From the NCBI GenBank assembly GCA_016873635.1, contig VGWJ01000032.1:1-35020 (forward strand): DNA of 35,020 nucleotides. The letters are read 5' to 3'. Under the pieces are notes generated by a model. The model was not told the origin of the DNA and did not search any database. It worked only from the letters and a program-made list of their open reading frames with translations. The position numbers were made by a program, and so were the translations under genes. Position 1 is the stretch's first letter, and every line of letters starts with the position of its first letter. Origin of the DNA: Lentisphaerota bacterium (GTDB lineage Bacteria; Verrucomicrobiota; Kiritimatiellia; UBA8416; VGWJ01). Shown one piece after another: positions 24,115 through 32,080 of this stretch.

Positions 24115-24908
24115 TACAAGCCGAGAACGTCCTGCATGTCGTAAAGGCCCGGGGCGCGGCCCGCCACCCAGCGCGCCGCGTGCAGGGCGCCCATGGCGAA
24201 AGCGTCCCGGCTGCGGGCGCGATGCGTGAACTCGATCCGTTCGGCCTTGTTCTCGAAAGCCACGGTATGGTCGCCCACGACCTCCCCCTCGCGGCGGGAG
24301 CGGATCACGATGCGGTCGGGAGGCAGCTCGACGGCCGGCTCAAGCGGGTTGTGCAGCATGGCGGCCGCGAAATCCTGGCCGCGGCCGGCCGCCACTTTTT
24401 CCCCGAGCCGCAACGCCGTTCCGCTGGGCGCGTCTTTCTTGTGCGCGTGGTGCGTTTCCTCCAGCTCAACGCGGTAGCCCGTTCGCAGGACGGACGCGGC
24501 CTTCTCCACGGCCGCGAAGAGCAGGTTCACGCCGAGGCTCATGTTCGGCGCCCACACGATCGGCACGCGCCGGGCGGCGGCCAGCACCGCGTCGCGCTCG
24601 CCGGCGGTCAGGCCGGTCGTGCCCAGCACCAGCGCAATCCCCGCCGCGGCAGCCGCGCGCGCGTGCTCCGGCGCCGCCTCGTGAGCCGAGAAGTCGATCA
24701 TGACGTCGGCCGCCGCGTCGCCCGGCCCTTCGGAAACGATCACGCCCACGGCGCCGATGCCGGCCACGAGGCCGGCATCCCTGCCGAGCGCCGCGTTGCC
24801 GGGCTGCTCCACCGCGGCGACGAGCCTGATGTCCGGCGTCTGGCCGGCGCAACGGATCAGCGCGCCGCCCATCCGTCCCGCCGCGCCCATTATGGCCACT
24901 TTCACCAT
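24114..24908 (-). CDS. dapB: 4-hydroxy-tetrahydrodipicolinate reductase
   Basis: 264 residues. It reduces hydroxy-tetrahydrodipicolinate with NAD(P)H, the second step of the DAP branch. The Rossmann motif is VAIMGAAGRMGG. DFSAHEAAPEHA, GTTGL and the catalytic block ELEETHHAHKKDAPSGTA (His153/His154, Lys158) are all present. The ATG at 24908 is chosen for GGAGAAGG upstream and because the family starts just before the nucleotide motif; the open frame begins at 24974. It lies 62 bases after dapA and overlaps folK by one base. Confidence 0.95.
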   Translation of the reverse strand: MVKVAIMGAAGRMGGALIRCAGQTPDIRLVAAVEQPGNAALGRDAGLVAGIGAVGVIVSEGPGDAAADVMIDFSAHEAAPEHARAAAAAGIALVLGTTGLTAGERDAVLAAARRVPIVWAPNMSLGVNLLFAAVEKAASVLRTGYRVELEETHHAHKKDAPSGTALRLGEKVAAGRGQDFAAAMLHNPLEPAVELPPDRIVIRSRREGEVVGDHTVAFENKAERIEFTHRARSRDAFAMGALHAARWVAGRAPGLYDMQDVLGL

Positions 24909-24970
24909 GTCGACACCTTCTCCGGGGCCGCCGGACCCGCCGGGCTTGAACACCGGTCCCGTCCCTTCGG

Positions 24971-25843
24971 TCACCCTTGCACCAGTCCCAGCTTCTCCAG
25001 CGTCTTGCGCAACTGTTCGCGCGGCTTGTCACCCATTTCACACAAGGGCAGCCGGTACACTTCCTCGATCGTACCCATCATGGCCATGGCGGCCTTCACC
25101 GGGATCGGATTCGTGTCTATGAACAGGTCGCGGAAGAGGCAGTAGTACTTCAGGTGCAGCGCCCGCGCCTCGCTCATCCGCCCGCCCAGCGCCAGGCGCA
25201 CCATCTCCGCCACGGCCGCGGGCGCCACGTTTGACGCCACGCTGATCACGCCCCGGGCCCCCACGCTGATCATCGGCAGCGTCAGGCTGTCGTCGCCCGA
25301 AAGCACGCATATGTCGCAGGCGTCCACCACGGCCGAGACGCGGTCCACGCTGCCGCCGGCCTCTTTCAGGGCCGCGATATTGGGATGCCGCGCCAGCCGG
25401 GCCACGGTTTCCACGGCGATCTCCCGGCCGGTCCGGCCGGGCACGTTGTAGAGCACCACGGGCAGCCCCAGATCGGCGACGGTCGCAAAATGGCGGTACA
25501 GCCCTTCCTGGCTGGGCTTGTTGTAGTAGGGCGTGACCTGCAGCGTGGCGTCCGCGCCGGCCCGCATGGCGTGGCGCGTGAGGCTGACGGCCTCCGCCGT
25601 CGCGTTCGCGCCGGTGCCGGCGATGACCTTGATGCGCCCGGCCGCGGCTTCGACAACGGCCTCAATCAGGCGCTCATGCTCGTCGAAATCCAGCGTCGGC
25701 GACTCGCCGGTCGTGCCCGCGGGCGCCACGCCGTCCACCCCGGCGGCCACCTGCAGATCGATCAGCGCGCGCAGCCTCTCGCCGTCCACGCTGCCGTCCG
25801 CCCGGAACGGCGTGACCAGCGCCGTATGGGTTCCTTCAAACAT
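24971..25843 (-). CDS. dapA: 4-hydroxy-tetrahydrodipicolinate synthase
   Basis: 290 residues. It condenses pyruvate with aspartate semialdehyde, the committed step to DAP/lysine. The TIM barrel has the Schiff-base lysine Lys160 (IAALKEAGG), the catalytic Tyr132 in LYNVPGRTG, Thr43/Thr44 in PAGTTGESPTL and YYNKPSQEG. The length is standard. The ATG follows the lysA stop after a single base (TGAAATG), so lysA and dapA are tightly coupled. Confidence 0.95.
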   Translation of the reverse strand: MFEGTHTALVTPFRADGSVDGERLRALIDLQVAAGVDGVAPAGTTGESPTLDFDEHERLIEAVVEAAAGRIKVIAGTGANATAEAVSLTRHAMRAGADATLQVTPYYNKPSQEGLYRHFATVADLGLPVVLYNVPGRTGREIAVETVARLARHPNIAALKEAGGSVDRVSAVVDACDICVLSGDDSLTLPMISVGARGVISVASNVAPAAVAEMVRLALGGRMSEARALHLKYYCLFRDLFIDTNPIPVKAAMAMMGTIEEVYRLPLCEMGDKPREQLRKTLEKLGLVQG

Positions 25844-25844
25844 T

Positions 25845-27083
25845 TCAGACCTCCCCGCGCACCAGGTCCTCCCACGTCTCCCGCGCGCGAACCAGTTCGG
25901 CGCGATCGTCCTCCACCATCACCTCCGCCGCCCGCGGCCGGCTGTTGTAGTTGGACGACATGGCGAAACCGTAGGCGCCCGCGCTCCGTACGGCCAGAAG
26001 GTCGCCCTCCGCGACCGCCGGCAGATCGCGCTCGACGGCCAGAAAATCGCCGGATTCGCAGACCGGCCCCACCAGGTCGCCTTTGATCGTCCCGCCGCGC
26101 GCGCGCACGGCCGTGATCTCGTGATAGGCCTCGTACAGCGACGGACGGATCAGGTCGTTCATGGCCGCGTCGGCGATGACGAACTTCTTGACCGCGTTTT
26201 CCTTAATGTACTGCACGCGGCACACCAGGATGCCCGCGTTGCCGACCAGGAACCGGCCGGGCTCCAAGACCACGTCAAGGCCCAGCGCGCGCAGCGTCGG
26301 CGTCACGGCCCGGGCAAAATCCCCGGGCGCGAGCGGGACCGCGTCCGGGCTGTACCGGATGCCGATGCCGCCGCCGATATCCAGCGCGCGGAACGTCGCG
26401 TGGCGGTCGCGCAGTTCCGCGCACAGCCCGGCCACCCGCCCCAGGGCCGCGGCAAACGGCTCGGCGGAGAGAATCTGCGAGCCGATGTGCATGTGCAGGC
26501 CCGCTATTTCGATGCCCGGCAGGCCGGCGGCCCAGGCGTAGGCCCTGGCCGCGCGCGCCGGGTCCAGGCCGAACTTGTTCTCCTTCTTGCCGGTGCTGAT
26601 GTACTTGTGCGTGCGCGGGTCCACGTCGGGGTTGACCCGGAAAGCGATACGGCCGGTCGTTCCGGTTTCCGCCGCGCAGCGCGAAATGCGCTCGGCCTCG
26701 GGCTCGGACTCGACGGTGAAGAAGCGGATCCCCTCCCGCAGCGCATAGACGATCTCGTCGCGGGTCTTGCCCACGCCGGCGAACACGATCCGGCCGGGAT
26801 CGGCCCCGGCGCGCAGGCCGCGGAAAAGCTCGCCGCCGGAAACGATGTCCAGTCCCGCGCCCTCTTCGAGGAACGTGCGCATCACGGCCGCGTTGGAGTT
26901 GGCCTTGACCGAGTAGCAGATCAGCGGCGCGACCTCGCGCATGGCGTCCGCCAGGGCGCGGTACTGGGCGCGCAGGTGGTTGCGGCTGTAGACGTACAGC
27001 GGCGTTCCGTAGCGGCCGGCCAGTTCCTCGACCGACACGTTTTCGGCGTGCAGCACGCCGTTTCTATGGGTGAACGCGTTCAT
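25845..27083 (-). CDS. lysA: Diaminopimelate decarboxylase
   Basis: 412 residues, a PLP enzyme making lysine from meso-DAP. The PLP lysine is Lys60 in CYSVKANSN. GLHMHIGSQ, the glycine-rich DIGGGIGIRY, EPGRFLVGNAG and the active-site PVCESGDFLA (Cys) and YGFAMSSNYNSRPR blocks are all present. I start at the ATG at 27083, since the frame further up is an out-of-frame shadow of rfbD. The ribosome-binding site is weak. It heads the lysA-dapA-dapB-folK series, 44 bases after rfbD. Confidence 0.95.
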   Translation of the reverse strand: MNAFTHRNGVLHAENVSVEELAGRYGTPLYVYSRNHLRAQYRALADAMREVAPLICYSVKANSNAAVMRTFLEEGAGLDIVSGGELFRGLRAGADPGRIVFAGVGKTRDEIVYALREGIRFFTVESEPEAERISRCAAETGTTGRIAFRVNPDVDPRTHKYISTGKKENKFGLDPARAARAYAWAAGLPGIEIAGLHMHIGSQILSAEPFAAALGRVAGLCAELRDRHATFRALDIGGGIGIRYSPDAVPLAPGDFARAVTPTLRALGLDVVLEPGRFLVGNAGILVCRVQYIKENAVKKFVIADAAMNDLIRPSLYEAYHEITAVRARGGTIKGDLVGPVCESGDFLAVERDLPAVAEGDLLAVRSAGAYGFAMSSNYNSRPRAAEVMVEDDRAELVRARETWEDLVRGEV

Positions 27084-27127
27084 TCCGGTCCGGTTGCGGG
27101 AATCGGTATCACAGCGTTGCGCCGCTG

Positions 27128-27982
27128 TCAACGCGCCGCGAGGTACTCCGCCAGGCCTTCCCGCCAGCTCTTCATCACGTCCAGTCCCAGCCGGCCCAGC
27201 GCGGCGTTCTCCAGCGCGGAAAAGCGCGGCCGCCGCGCGCCGGCGCTGAATTCCGCGGCCTTGGCGCGGCGCAGCGGCGTGGTTACGCCGGCCAGGCGGA
27301 AGATCTCGGCGCTGAAATCGTGCCAGGCGCAGGCGCCGTGCGCGGCGGCGTGGCATACGCCGGCGGGCGGCGCCGCCACCAGTCGCAGGATCTGCCGCGC
27401 CAGCTCGACGGCGGAAGTGGGCGAGACGATTTCGTCGTCCACCACGCGCACCTCGTCGCGCTCCCTTGCCAGCCGCAGCATGGTCTCCACGAAATTGGAG
27501 CCTTTGCCCACGCAGCGCGCCCGGCCGTAGAGGCCGCACGTCCGCAGGACCAGCGCGGAAGGATCCTCCGTCCGCACGAACTCCTCGCCGGCGAGCTTGC
27601 TCGCGCCGTAGGCGTTGACGGGGCCCGTGGGGTCCTCCTCGACGTAGGGCGCGCCCTTGTCGCCGGAAAATACGTAGTCGGTGCTGATATGGATCAGGCG
27701 CGCGCCCGCGTCGCGCGCCGCGCGGGCCGCGTTGCGGGCGCCTTCGGCGTTGACGGCGAAGGCCCTGTCCGGGTCCTTCTCGCAGCCCGCCACGTCGGTG
27801 TAGGCGGCGGTGTTGACGACAAGCTCCGGGCGGCCGCGGCGCAGCGCCCCGGCAAGCGTCCGCGGCGCGGTGACGTCCACCTCGCGCTCCGTCAGGGCGA
27901 GCGCGTCGTGCCCCTCCGCGCGCAGCAGGGCGCACACCTCCGTGCCCAACTGCCCGTCCGCCCCGATCACGGCCACTTTCAT
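27128..27982 (-). CDS. rfbD: dTDP-4-dehydrorhamnose reductase
   Basis: 284 residues, an extended SDR. It performs the last step of dTDP-L-rhamnose synthesis. The N-terminus MKVAVIGADGQLG is diagnostic, followed by VVNTAAYTDV, CEKDPDRAFAVNAEG, ISTDYVFSGDKGAPYVEEDP and the catalytic AYGASK (Tyr125, Lys129). rfbA, B and C are not adjacent. The gene may serve the polysaccharide locus transcribed divergently from 28124. A good promoter match lies upstream. Confidence 0.92.
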   Translation of the reverse strand: MKVAVIGADGQLGTEVCALLRAEGHDALALTEREVDVTAPRTLAGALRRGRPELVVNTAAYTDVAGCEKDPDRAFAVNAEGARNAARAARDAGARLIHISTDYVFSGDKGAPYVEEDPTGPVNAYGASKLAGEEFVRTEDPSALVLRTCGLYGRARCVGKGSNFVETMLRLARERDEVRVVDDEIVSPTSAVELARQILRLVAAPPAGVCHAAAHGACAWHDFSAEIFRLAGVTTPLRRAKAAEFSAGARRPRFSALENAALGRLGLDVMKSWREGLAEYLAAR

Positions 27983-28006
27983 ATGCGCGTCTCGATTCCG
28001 CGGCGC

Positions 28007-28035
28007 ATTCTGCGGTTCGAAGGGGCGACGGTCAA
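28007..28035 (-). promoter_or_regulatory. Probable promoter of rfbD and possibly the following genes
   Basis: On the minus strand, TTGACC (28035-28030) and CAGAAT (28012-28007) are 17 bases apart. The predicted start near 28000 gives a leader of about 18 bases before the ATG at 27982. Confidence 0.5.
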
Positions 28036-28072
28036 GCCGCCGTCGCGGCGACGCCGCGGGAACAAACGGGAA

Positions 28073-28100
28073 TTGATCTTTTCCGCGCGGCGGGTAGTCT
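28073..28100 (+). promoter_or_regulatory. Probable promoter of the initiating glycosyltransferase
   Basis: TTGATC (28073-28078) and TAGTCT (28095-28100) are 16 bases apart in the 141-base divergent region. The start is expected near 28107, shortly before GGGAGAAG and the ATG at 28124. Confidence 0.45.
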
Positions 28101-28123
28101 GGGGTTCCGGGCTGGGAGAAGCG

Positions 28124-29587
28124 ATGCGCAAGCCGAGAATCCGGCATCTGTGGCTGTTCACGCTGCTGGCGGACTTCGCCGCGGTGGCCGCGGCGTATTA
28201 CACGACCTTCCTGCTGCGCTTCCACAGCGACAGCGGCGGGCATTTCTTCACGACTGTCAACCGGCTGCTGGACGTGCGCGAGAACGGCGTCCTGGGCGGC
28301 GAACTCCGCGACTTCTACGCCTTCAGCGCGCCGCGCATTATCGTGTTCATCACCGTCACGGTATGCGTTCTGTACGCGCTGCGCGACCTGTATCCCGGAC
28401 GGCGCTTCATGAAGCCGCGCCAGCAGGCATTGGACGTCATCGCCGCCAACCTTGTCGCGCTGGCGTTGTTCTACGCCTATTTCTATCTCAGCCGCAACGT
28501 GTTTCACCCGCGCAGCATTTTCGCCACGGTGATGTTCTTCAACGTCGTCTACACGCTGTGGTTCAGACGGATGCGCGACCGGCTGCTGGGCTTCCTCCGC
28601 AACAGCCTCGGCGCGGACCGCCATCCCGCGATTCTGATCGGCGCGGGCGACGGCGCGGACCACGTTCACAGCCTTATCGAAGTGTTGCATCCGCACGGAA
28701 CGGACGAGGCGGCCTGGGTGCGTCCGTCCGCGCAGGAGCCTTTCGAGGCGCTGTTGCGCCGGGTCGATGAAGCGGCCCGGGCGCACGACGCGGACACGCT
28801 AATCGCCGCCGACGGGAGCTTCTCCGTCGCGCAGATCATGCGCCTTCTGGAGCTGTCCGGCCGGCTGGGCGCGTCGGCCAAGGTTCTTTCGCATCATCTC
28901 GACGCGCTGGCGACGAACGCCCGCGTGCCCGCGGACAGCGTGCACGGCGTGCCGCTGGTCCACTTCAGTGCGCCCGGGGAAATCGCCGGCAAGGGGCTGC
29001 GGCGCGCGGTCTGGACGGCCGCGGCGGCCGCCATGCTGATTGCACTTGCGCCGCTGCTGGCGCTGCTGGCGCTGCTGGTGCGGCTCGGCAGCCGCGGGCC
29101 CGCGTTCTTCGTGCAGGAGCGCATCGGGGTGAACCGGCAGCCCTTTCGCATGTTCAAGATGCGCACGATGTACGACCGGGCGGCGGAGCAGCAGGCGCAG
29201 GTGGAGGAGTTCAACGAATCGGGCACGGGCCTGTTCAAGATCCGGAAGGACCCCCGCGTGACGCCCGTGGGCCGTTTTCTGCGCCGGTTCAGCCTGGACG
29301 AGCTGCCGCAGTTGCTGAACGTGGTGCGGGGGGAGATGACGCTGGTGGGGCCGCGGCCGCTGCCCCGGCGGGATTTTGAGAACTACTACGAGGAATGGCA
29401 TTATGCCCGGCACGAAGGCATGCCGGGCCTGACGTGCCTGTGGCAGGTGTCAGGGCGCAGCGACCTGGATTTCCACAACATGTGTCTCCTGGACATCTAC
29501 TATCTGCGGAACCAGGGCTGGATTCTGGACCTCAAGATCATCCTGCGCACCCTTCTGGCCGTACTCTTCGCGAAGGGAGCGTACTGA
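28124..29587 (+). CDS. Polyprenyl-phosphate hexose-1-phosphate transferase (WbaP/WcaJ type)
   Basis: 487 residues. An N-terminal membrane domain with about four helices (LWLFTLLADFAAVAAAYYT; IIVFITVTVCVLYALRDLYPG), a central nucleotide-binding-like region and a fifth hydrophobic helix near 300-325 are followed by the C-terminal catalytic domain of bacterial sugar transferases. Its marks are FKMRTMY, LFKIRKDPRVTPVGRFLRR, SLDELPQLLNVVRGEMTLVG, PRPLPRRDFE and GLTCLWQVSGRSDLDF. It starts repeat-unit assembly by moving a sugar-1-phosphate onto undecaprenyl phosphate at the inner membrane. The start has GGGAGAAG upstream. It converges on the EpsI gene with 27 bases between them and marks the following minus-strand genes as one polysaccharide locus. 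Confidence 0.92.
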   Translation: MRKPRIRHLWLFTLLADFAAVAAAYYTTFLLRFHSDSGGHFFTTVNRLLDVRENGVLGGELRDFYAFSAPRIIVFITVTVCVLYALRDLYPGRRFMKPRQQALDVIAANLVALALFYAYFYLSRNVFHPRSIFATVMFFNVVYTLWFRRMRDRLLGFLRNSLGADRHPAILIGAGDGADHVHSLIEVLHPHGTDEAAWVRPSAQEPFEALLRRVDEAARAHDADTLIAADGSFSVAQIMRLLELSGRLGASAKVLSHHLDALATNARVPADSVHGVPLVHFSAPGEIAGKGLRRAVWTAAAAAMLIALAPLLALLALLVRLGSRGPAFFVQERIGVNRQPFRMFKMRTMYDRAAEQQAQVEEFNESGTGLFKIRKDPRVTPVGRFLRRFSLDELPQLLNVVRGEMTLVGPRPLPRRDFENYYEEWHYARHEGMPGLTCLWQVSGRSDLDFHNMCLLDIYYLRNQGWILDLKIILRTLLAVLFAKGAY

Positions 29588-29614
29588 GCGGCGGGGACGG
29601 CGGGAGGGGCGGGG

Positions 29615-30370
29615 TCAGGGCGCGGGGGCGGAGAGCAGCGGCCAGAGTCGGCCGATGAAGCGCGCCACTTCCGCGGAGTCGCGGCCGGCGGACGCGCGCG
29701 GCGCCAGTATCGACACGTAGGCCCAGCGGTGGGCGGTGCTTTTCAGAACGCGTTCCGCCGCCATGGCCATCTGCATGCGCATGAAGAAGGGCGTTGTCGT
29801 GCCGCCGCCGGCGAACCAGTAGGTGTAGGTGAATTCCGCCGTCCGCTCGGTTCCGTCCGGCGCCTGGACGACGTGTACGAGTCCGAGATGCATGGCCTTG
29901 AGAGGCGGATCGCCGCCCAGGGGAACGGCGATCACCCGCTCTTCCACGATGCGGTGGCCCTGAAACTCCAGGCACATCTGCGGGCGGTGAATGCTGGTGC
30001 GATCGGCGCCCATGAACACGACCGACACCAGCATGGGGTCGTGTCCGGGCGCCGTGTACTGCCGGCGCAGGACGGTTGTGTCCGCCGGAAGCAGGCGCCT
30101 TTCGGCGGGTGACATGGGATCAAGGCCCGACCCGCAGACCGGGCACGCCTCCGCCGGCGCGCCCGGCTCGTCGGACACGACGTTTCCGCACTCTTCGGAC
30201 CGGCAGTACAGCGGCGTGCGTCCCGTCCGGGGCCCGATCTTCGCGGGCAGTTCGCCGGCGAGGCCGGTTTCCCCGATCAGCCTGACGTCCCGGAAGGCAA
30301 GCAGCCCCAGCGAGGTCGCCGCCAGCAGGGCGACCAGCGTCAGCAGCGCTCCGAGTCCGGAGGACTTCAA
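29615..30370 (-). CDS. Exosortase-associated EpsI-family protein with zinc-ribbon-like insert
   Basis: 251 residues. One N-terminal membrane helix (ALLTLVALLAATSLGLLAF) is followed by an EpsI-type periplasmic domain. Its signature is RRQYT, then SVVFMGADRTSIHRPQMCLE and QGHRIVEERVI (the HxPxxCL motif at His128-Cys133), and ATYTYWF-like FTYTYWFAGG near the C-terminus. Between the helix and this domain lie Cys56, Cys61, Cys76 and Cys79 (Cx4C ... Cx2C), a zinc-ribbon or rubredoxin-like knuckle I do not recall from standard EpsI. The start is a TTG overlapping the exosortase stop (TTGA) with GGAGAG upstream. EpsI proteins accompany exosortases in polysaccharide export and protein sorting; the exact role is not settled. 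Confidence 0.82.
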   Translation of the reverse strand: MKSSGLGALLTLVALLAATSLGLLAFRDVRLIGETGLAGELPAKIGPRTGRTPLYCRSEECGNVVSDEPGAPAEACPVCGSGLDPMSPAERRLLPADTTVLRRQYTAPGHDPMLVSVVFMGADRTSIHRPQMCLEFQGHRIVEERVIAVPLGGDPPLKAMHLGLVHVVQAPDGTERTAEFTYTYWFAGGGTTTPFFMRMQMAMAAERVLKSTAHRWAYVSILAPRASAGRDSAEVARFIGRLWPLLSAPAP

Positions 30371-31305
30371 GGCTTCTCTCCGCGGCGGATTCCGGCATTG
30401 AGCGCCGCGCCGGCGCCGATCATCAGCGCCACGACCACGGCGAAGACGATGTATCCCGAGACGTCATGGTACAGGCCCGCGGCGACCTCGCGTCCCAGCA
30501 GCCGCGCCGCGATTCCGACGACCAGCACGCGGACCACGTTGCCGGCCACGGCGAAGGGAACCGACGCCAGAAACAGCGTCCATCGCTTCCATGCCCGGGT
30601 CTGCGAGAGGTAGGCGTACAGCGCGCCCAGCGCCGTGATGGCCAGCACGTACCGCAGACCGCTGCAGGCGTCGGCGACGTCCAGGCTGAGCGGCGCGCCG
30701 CCGCCCAGCGTCATGACCGTTCCCGTCCGGGCGCAGGGGATGCCCAGGCCGTTGAGAATCGACACCGACGCGGCGGAGGCGAAGAGCCGGAGCGGAAACG
30801 TGAAGCTGTTGAGAAAGCTCAGCGGCACGCAGAAGAGCAGGTACACGCAGGGAAAGAACAGGAGCCCGGCCGTGCACGGACCCATGAGGTAGAACGGCAT
30901 GGCCCACAGCAGGCCCGCGAACGCCACAAGGCTCAGGCGCGGCAGCATGGCCCGGACGCCCAGCGCGTGCAGCGCGAGGAAACAAACCACCGCCGCCAGT
31001 CCGGCCAGGCTGACGCGTTTGGGACATGCCGCCAGCTCGCGCCGTCGGCGCCATAGCAGCCAGGCGCTGACCGGCGGGACCAGCCAGCCGTGCATGAAAG
31101 CGCCGGAGGGATCGTGCCAGCGCGCGATCATCCAGCGGAAGACCGAGCGTCCGAACAGCGGGACATTGACCGCGTTGCCCTGGAAGTGGAAAAGCGCCGC
31201 GAGCAGGGCCAGAACGGCGCCCAGCGCCAGGACGCGCGCCGCGTCCGCGCCGGAGAGTCGTCCGCGTTCGCCGGGATTCATCGACGGTTCCATCCGGATA
31301 TCCAT
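30367..31305 (-). CDS. Exosortase (exosortase/archaeosortase family transpeptidase)
   Basis: 312 residues with about eight membrane helices. The catalytic triad of the family is visible: Cys214 in ADACSGLRY, Arg259 in GNVVRVLVVG and His280 in YHDVSGYIVF. Exosortases cut PEP-CTERM-like or VPDSG-type tails of exported proteins and probably attach them to a carrier. FMHGWLVPPVSAWLLWRRR near residue 70 is also family-like. Two later ATGs (31293, 31281) could be the true start; none has a clear ribosome-binding site. It starts one base after the WecG-like stop and overlaps the EpsI gene by three bases, so all three are coupled. No protein with a recognisable sorting tail occurs in the window. Confidence 0.9.
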   Translation of the reverse strand: MDIRMEPSMNPGERGRLSGADAARVLALGAVLALLAALFHFQGNAVNVPLFGRSVFRWMIARWHDPSGAFMHGWLVPPVSAWLLWRRRRELAACPKRVSLAGLAAVVCFLALHALGVRAMLPRLSLVAFAGLLWAMPFYLMGPCTAGLLFFPCVYLLFCVPLSFLNSFTFPLRLFASAASVSILNGLGIPCARTGTVMTLGGGAPLSLDVADACSGLRYVLAITALGALYAYLSQTRAWKRWTLFLASVPFAVAGNVVRVLVVGIAARLLGREVAAGLYHDVSGYIVFAVVVALMIGAGAALNAGIRRGEKP

Positions 31306-31306
31306 T

Positions 31307-32080
31307 CTACGGGTAGCGGCGCAAGCCGGAAAGCTGGAGAAAGATGTGCCACAGGAAGGCGGGGTTGTTGCGCAGATAGCGCCCGGCGAGCCGGCGCGGC
31401 TCCATGCACATGCGGTGAAACCACTGCAGGCCCGCCTGCTTCACCCAGCCCGGAGCCTCGCGCACGTCGCCCACGTGGATATCGAAGGCCGCGCCGACGC
31501 CGAGCATCACGCGCGCGTCCAGCCGGCCGCGATAGGCATGCATGAACAGTTCCTGCTTCGGCGTGCTCAGTCCGACCCAGAAGAGGTCCGGCTTCGCCCC
31601 GGCCACGGCGGCGCGCAGCTCGCGCTCCTCCGTTTCGTTCAACGGGCGGAAAGGCGGGCAGAACGTCCCGGCGATGACGATGCCGGGGAACCGTTCCTCG
31701 AGGCGCGTCCGCAGCCGCTCCGCGACGCCCGCCCGCCCGCCGTAGAGGAAATGGCGCCAGCCGCGATCCGCGGAAAGGCGGCACAACTCCAGCATCAGGT
31801 CGGGACCGTAGACGCGTCCCATGCGCCGGTGTCCGCGCCGCCTGCCGACCCAGACCAGCGGCATGCCGTCCGGCACGCACATGTCCGCGTCGTTATGCGC
31901 GCGGCGGATGTCCGTGTCGCGCAGGCTTTCCATGACCCCATGCACGCCGGTCACGCAAACGTAGCGGCGGCCGTCGGCGTCGGCGATCCAGTCCGCGACG
32001 ATCCGCACGGCCGCCTCCATGTTCACCGCGGCGATCCCGGCGCCGAGAACGTCGAGCTTCTGCGGGGCGTTCGGGTTCAC
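31307..32080 (-). CDS. WecG/TagA/CpsF-family glycosyltransferase
   Basis: 257 residues from a GTG at 32080 that overlaps the upstream epimerase stop (GTGA), with GGAGGG upstream. The frame is open to 32131 but only through the epimerase 3' end. Motifs are VTGVHGVMESLRD, ADMCVPDGMPLVW, RVYGPDLM, FLYGGRAGVAERL, the conserved VGLSTPKQELFMH and GVGAAFDIHVGDVREAP. The family adds ManNAcA or similar N-acetylmannosamine-type sugars to lipid-linked intermediates (enterobacterial common antigen, teichoic acid linkage unit, capsule). It very probably extends the sugar placed by the WbaP-type transferase. Confidence 0.9.
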   Translation of the reverse strand: MNPNAPQKLDVLGAGIAAVNMEAAVRIVADWIADADGRRYVCVTGVHGVMESLRDTDIRRAHNDADMCVPDGMPLVWVGRRRGHRRMGRVYGPDLMLELCRLSADRGWRHFLYGGRAGVAERLRTRLEERFPGIVIAGTFCPPFRPLNETEERELRAAVAGAKPDLFWVGLSTPKQELFMHAYRGRLDARVMLGVGAAFDIHVGDVREAPGWVKQAGLQWFHRMCMEPRRLAGRYLRNNPAFLWHIFLQLSGLRRYP

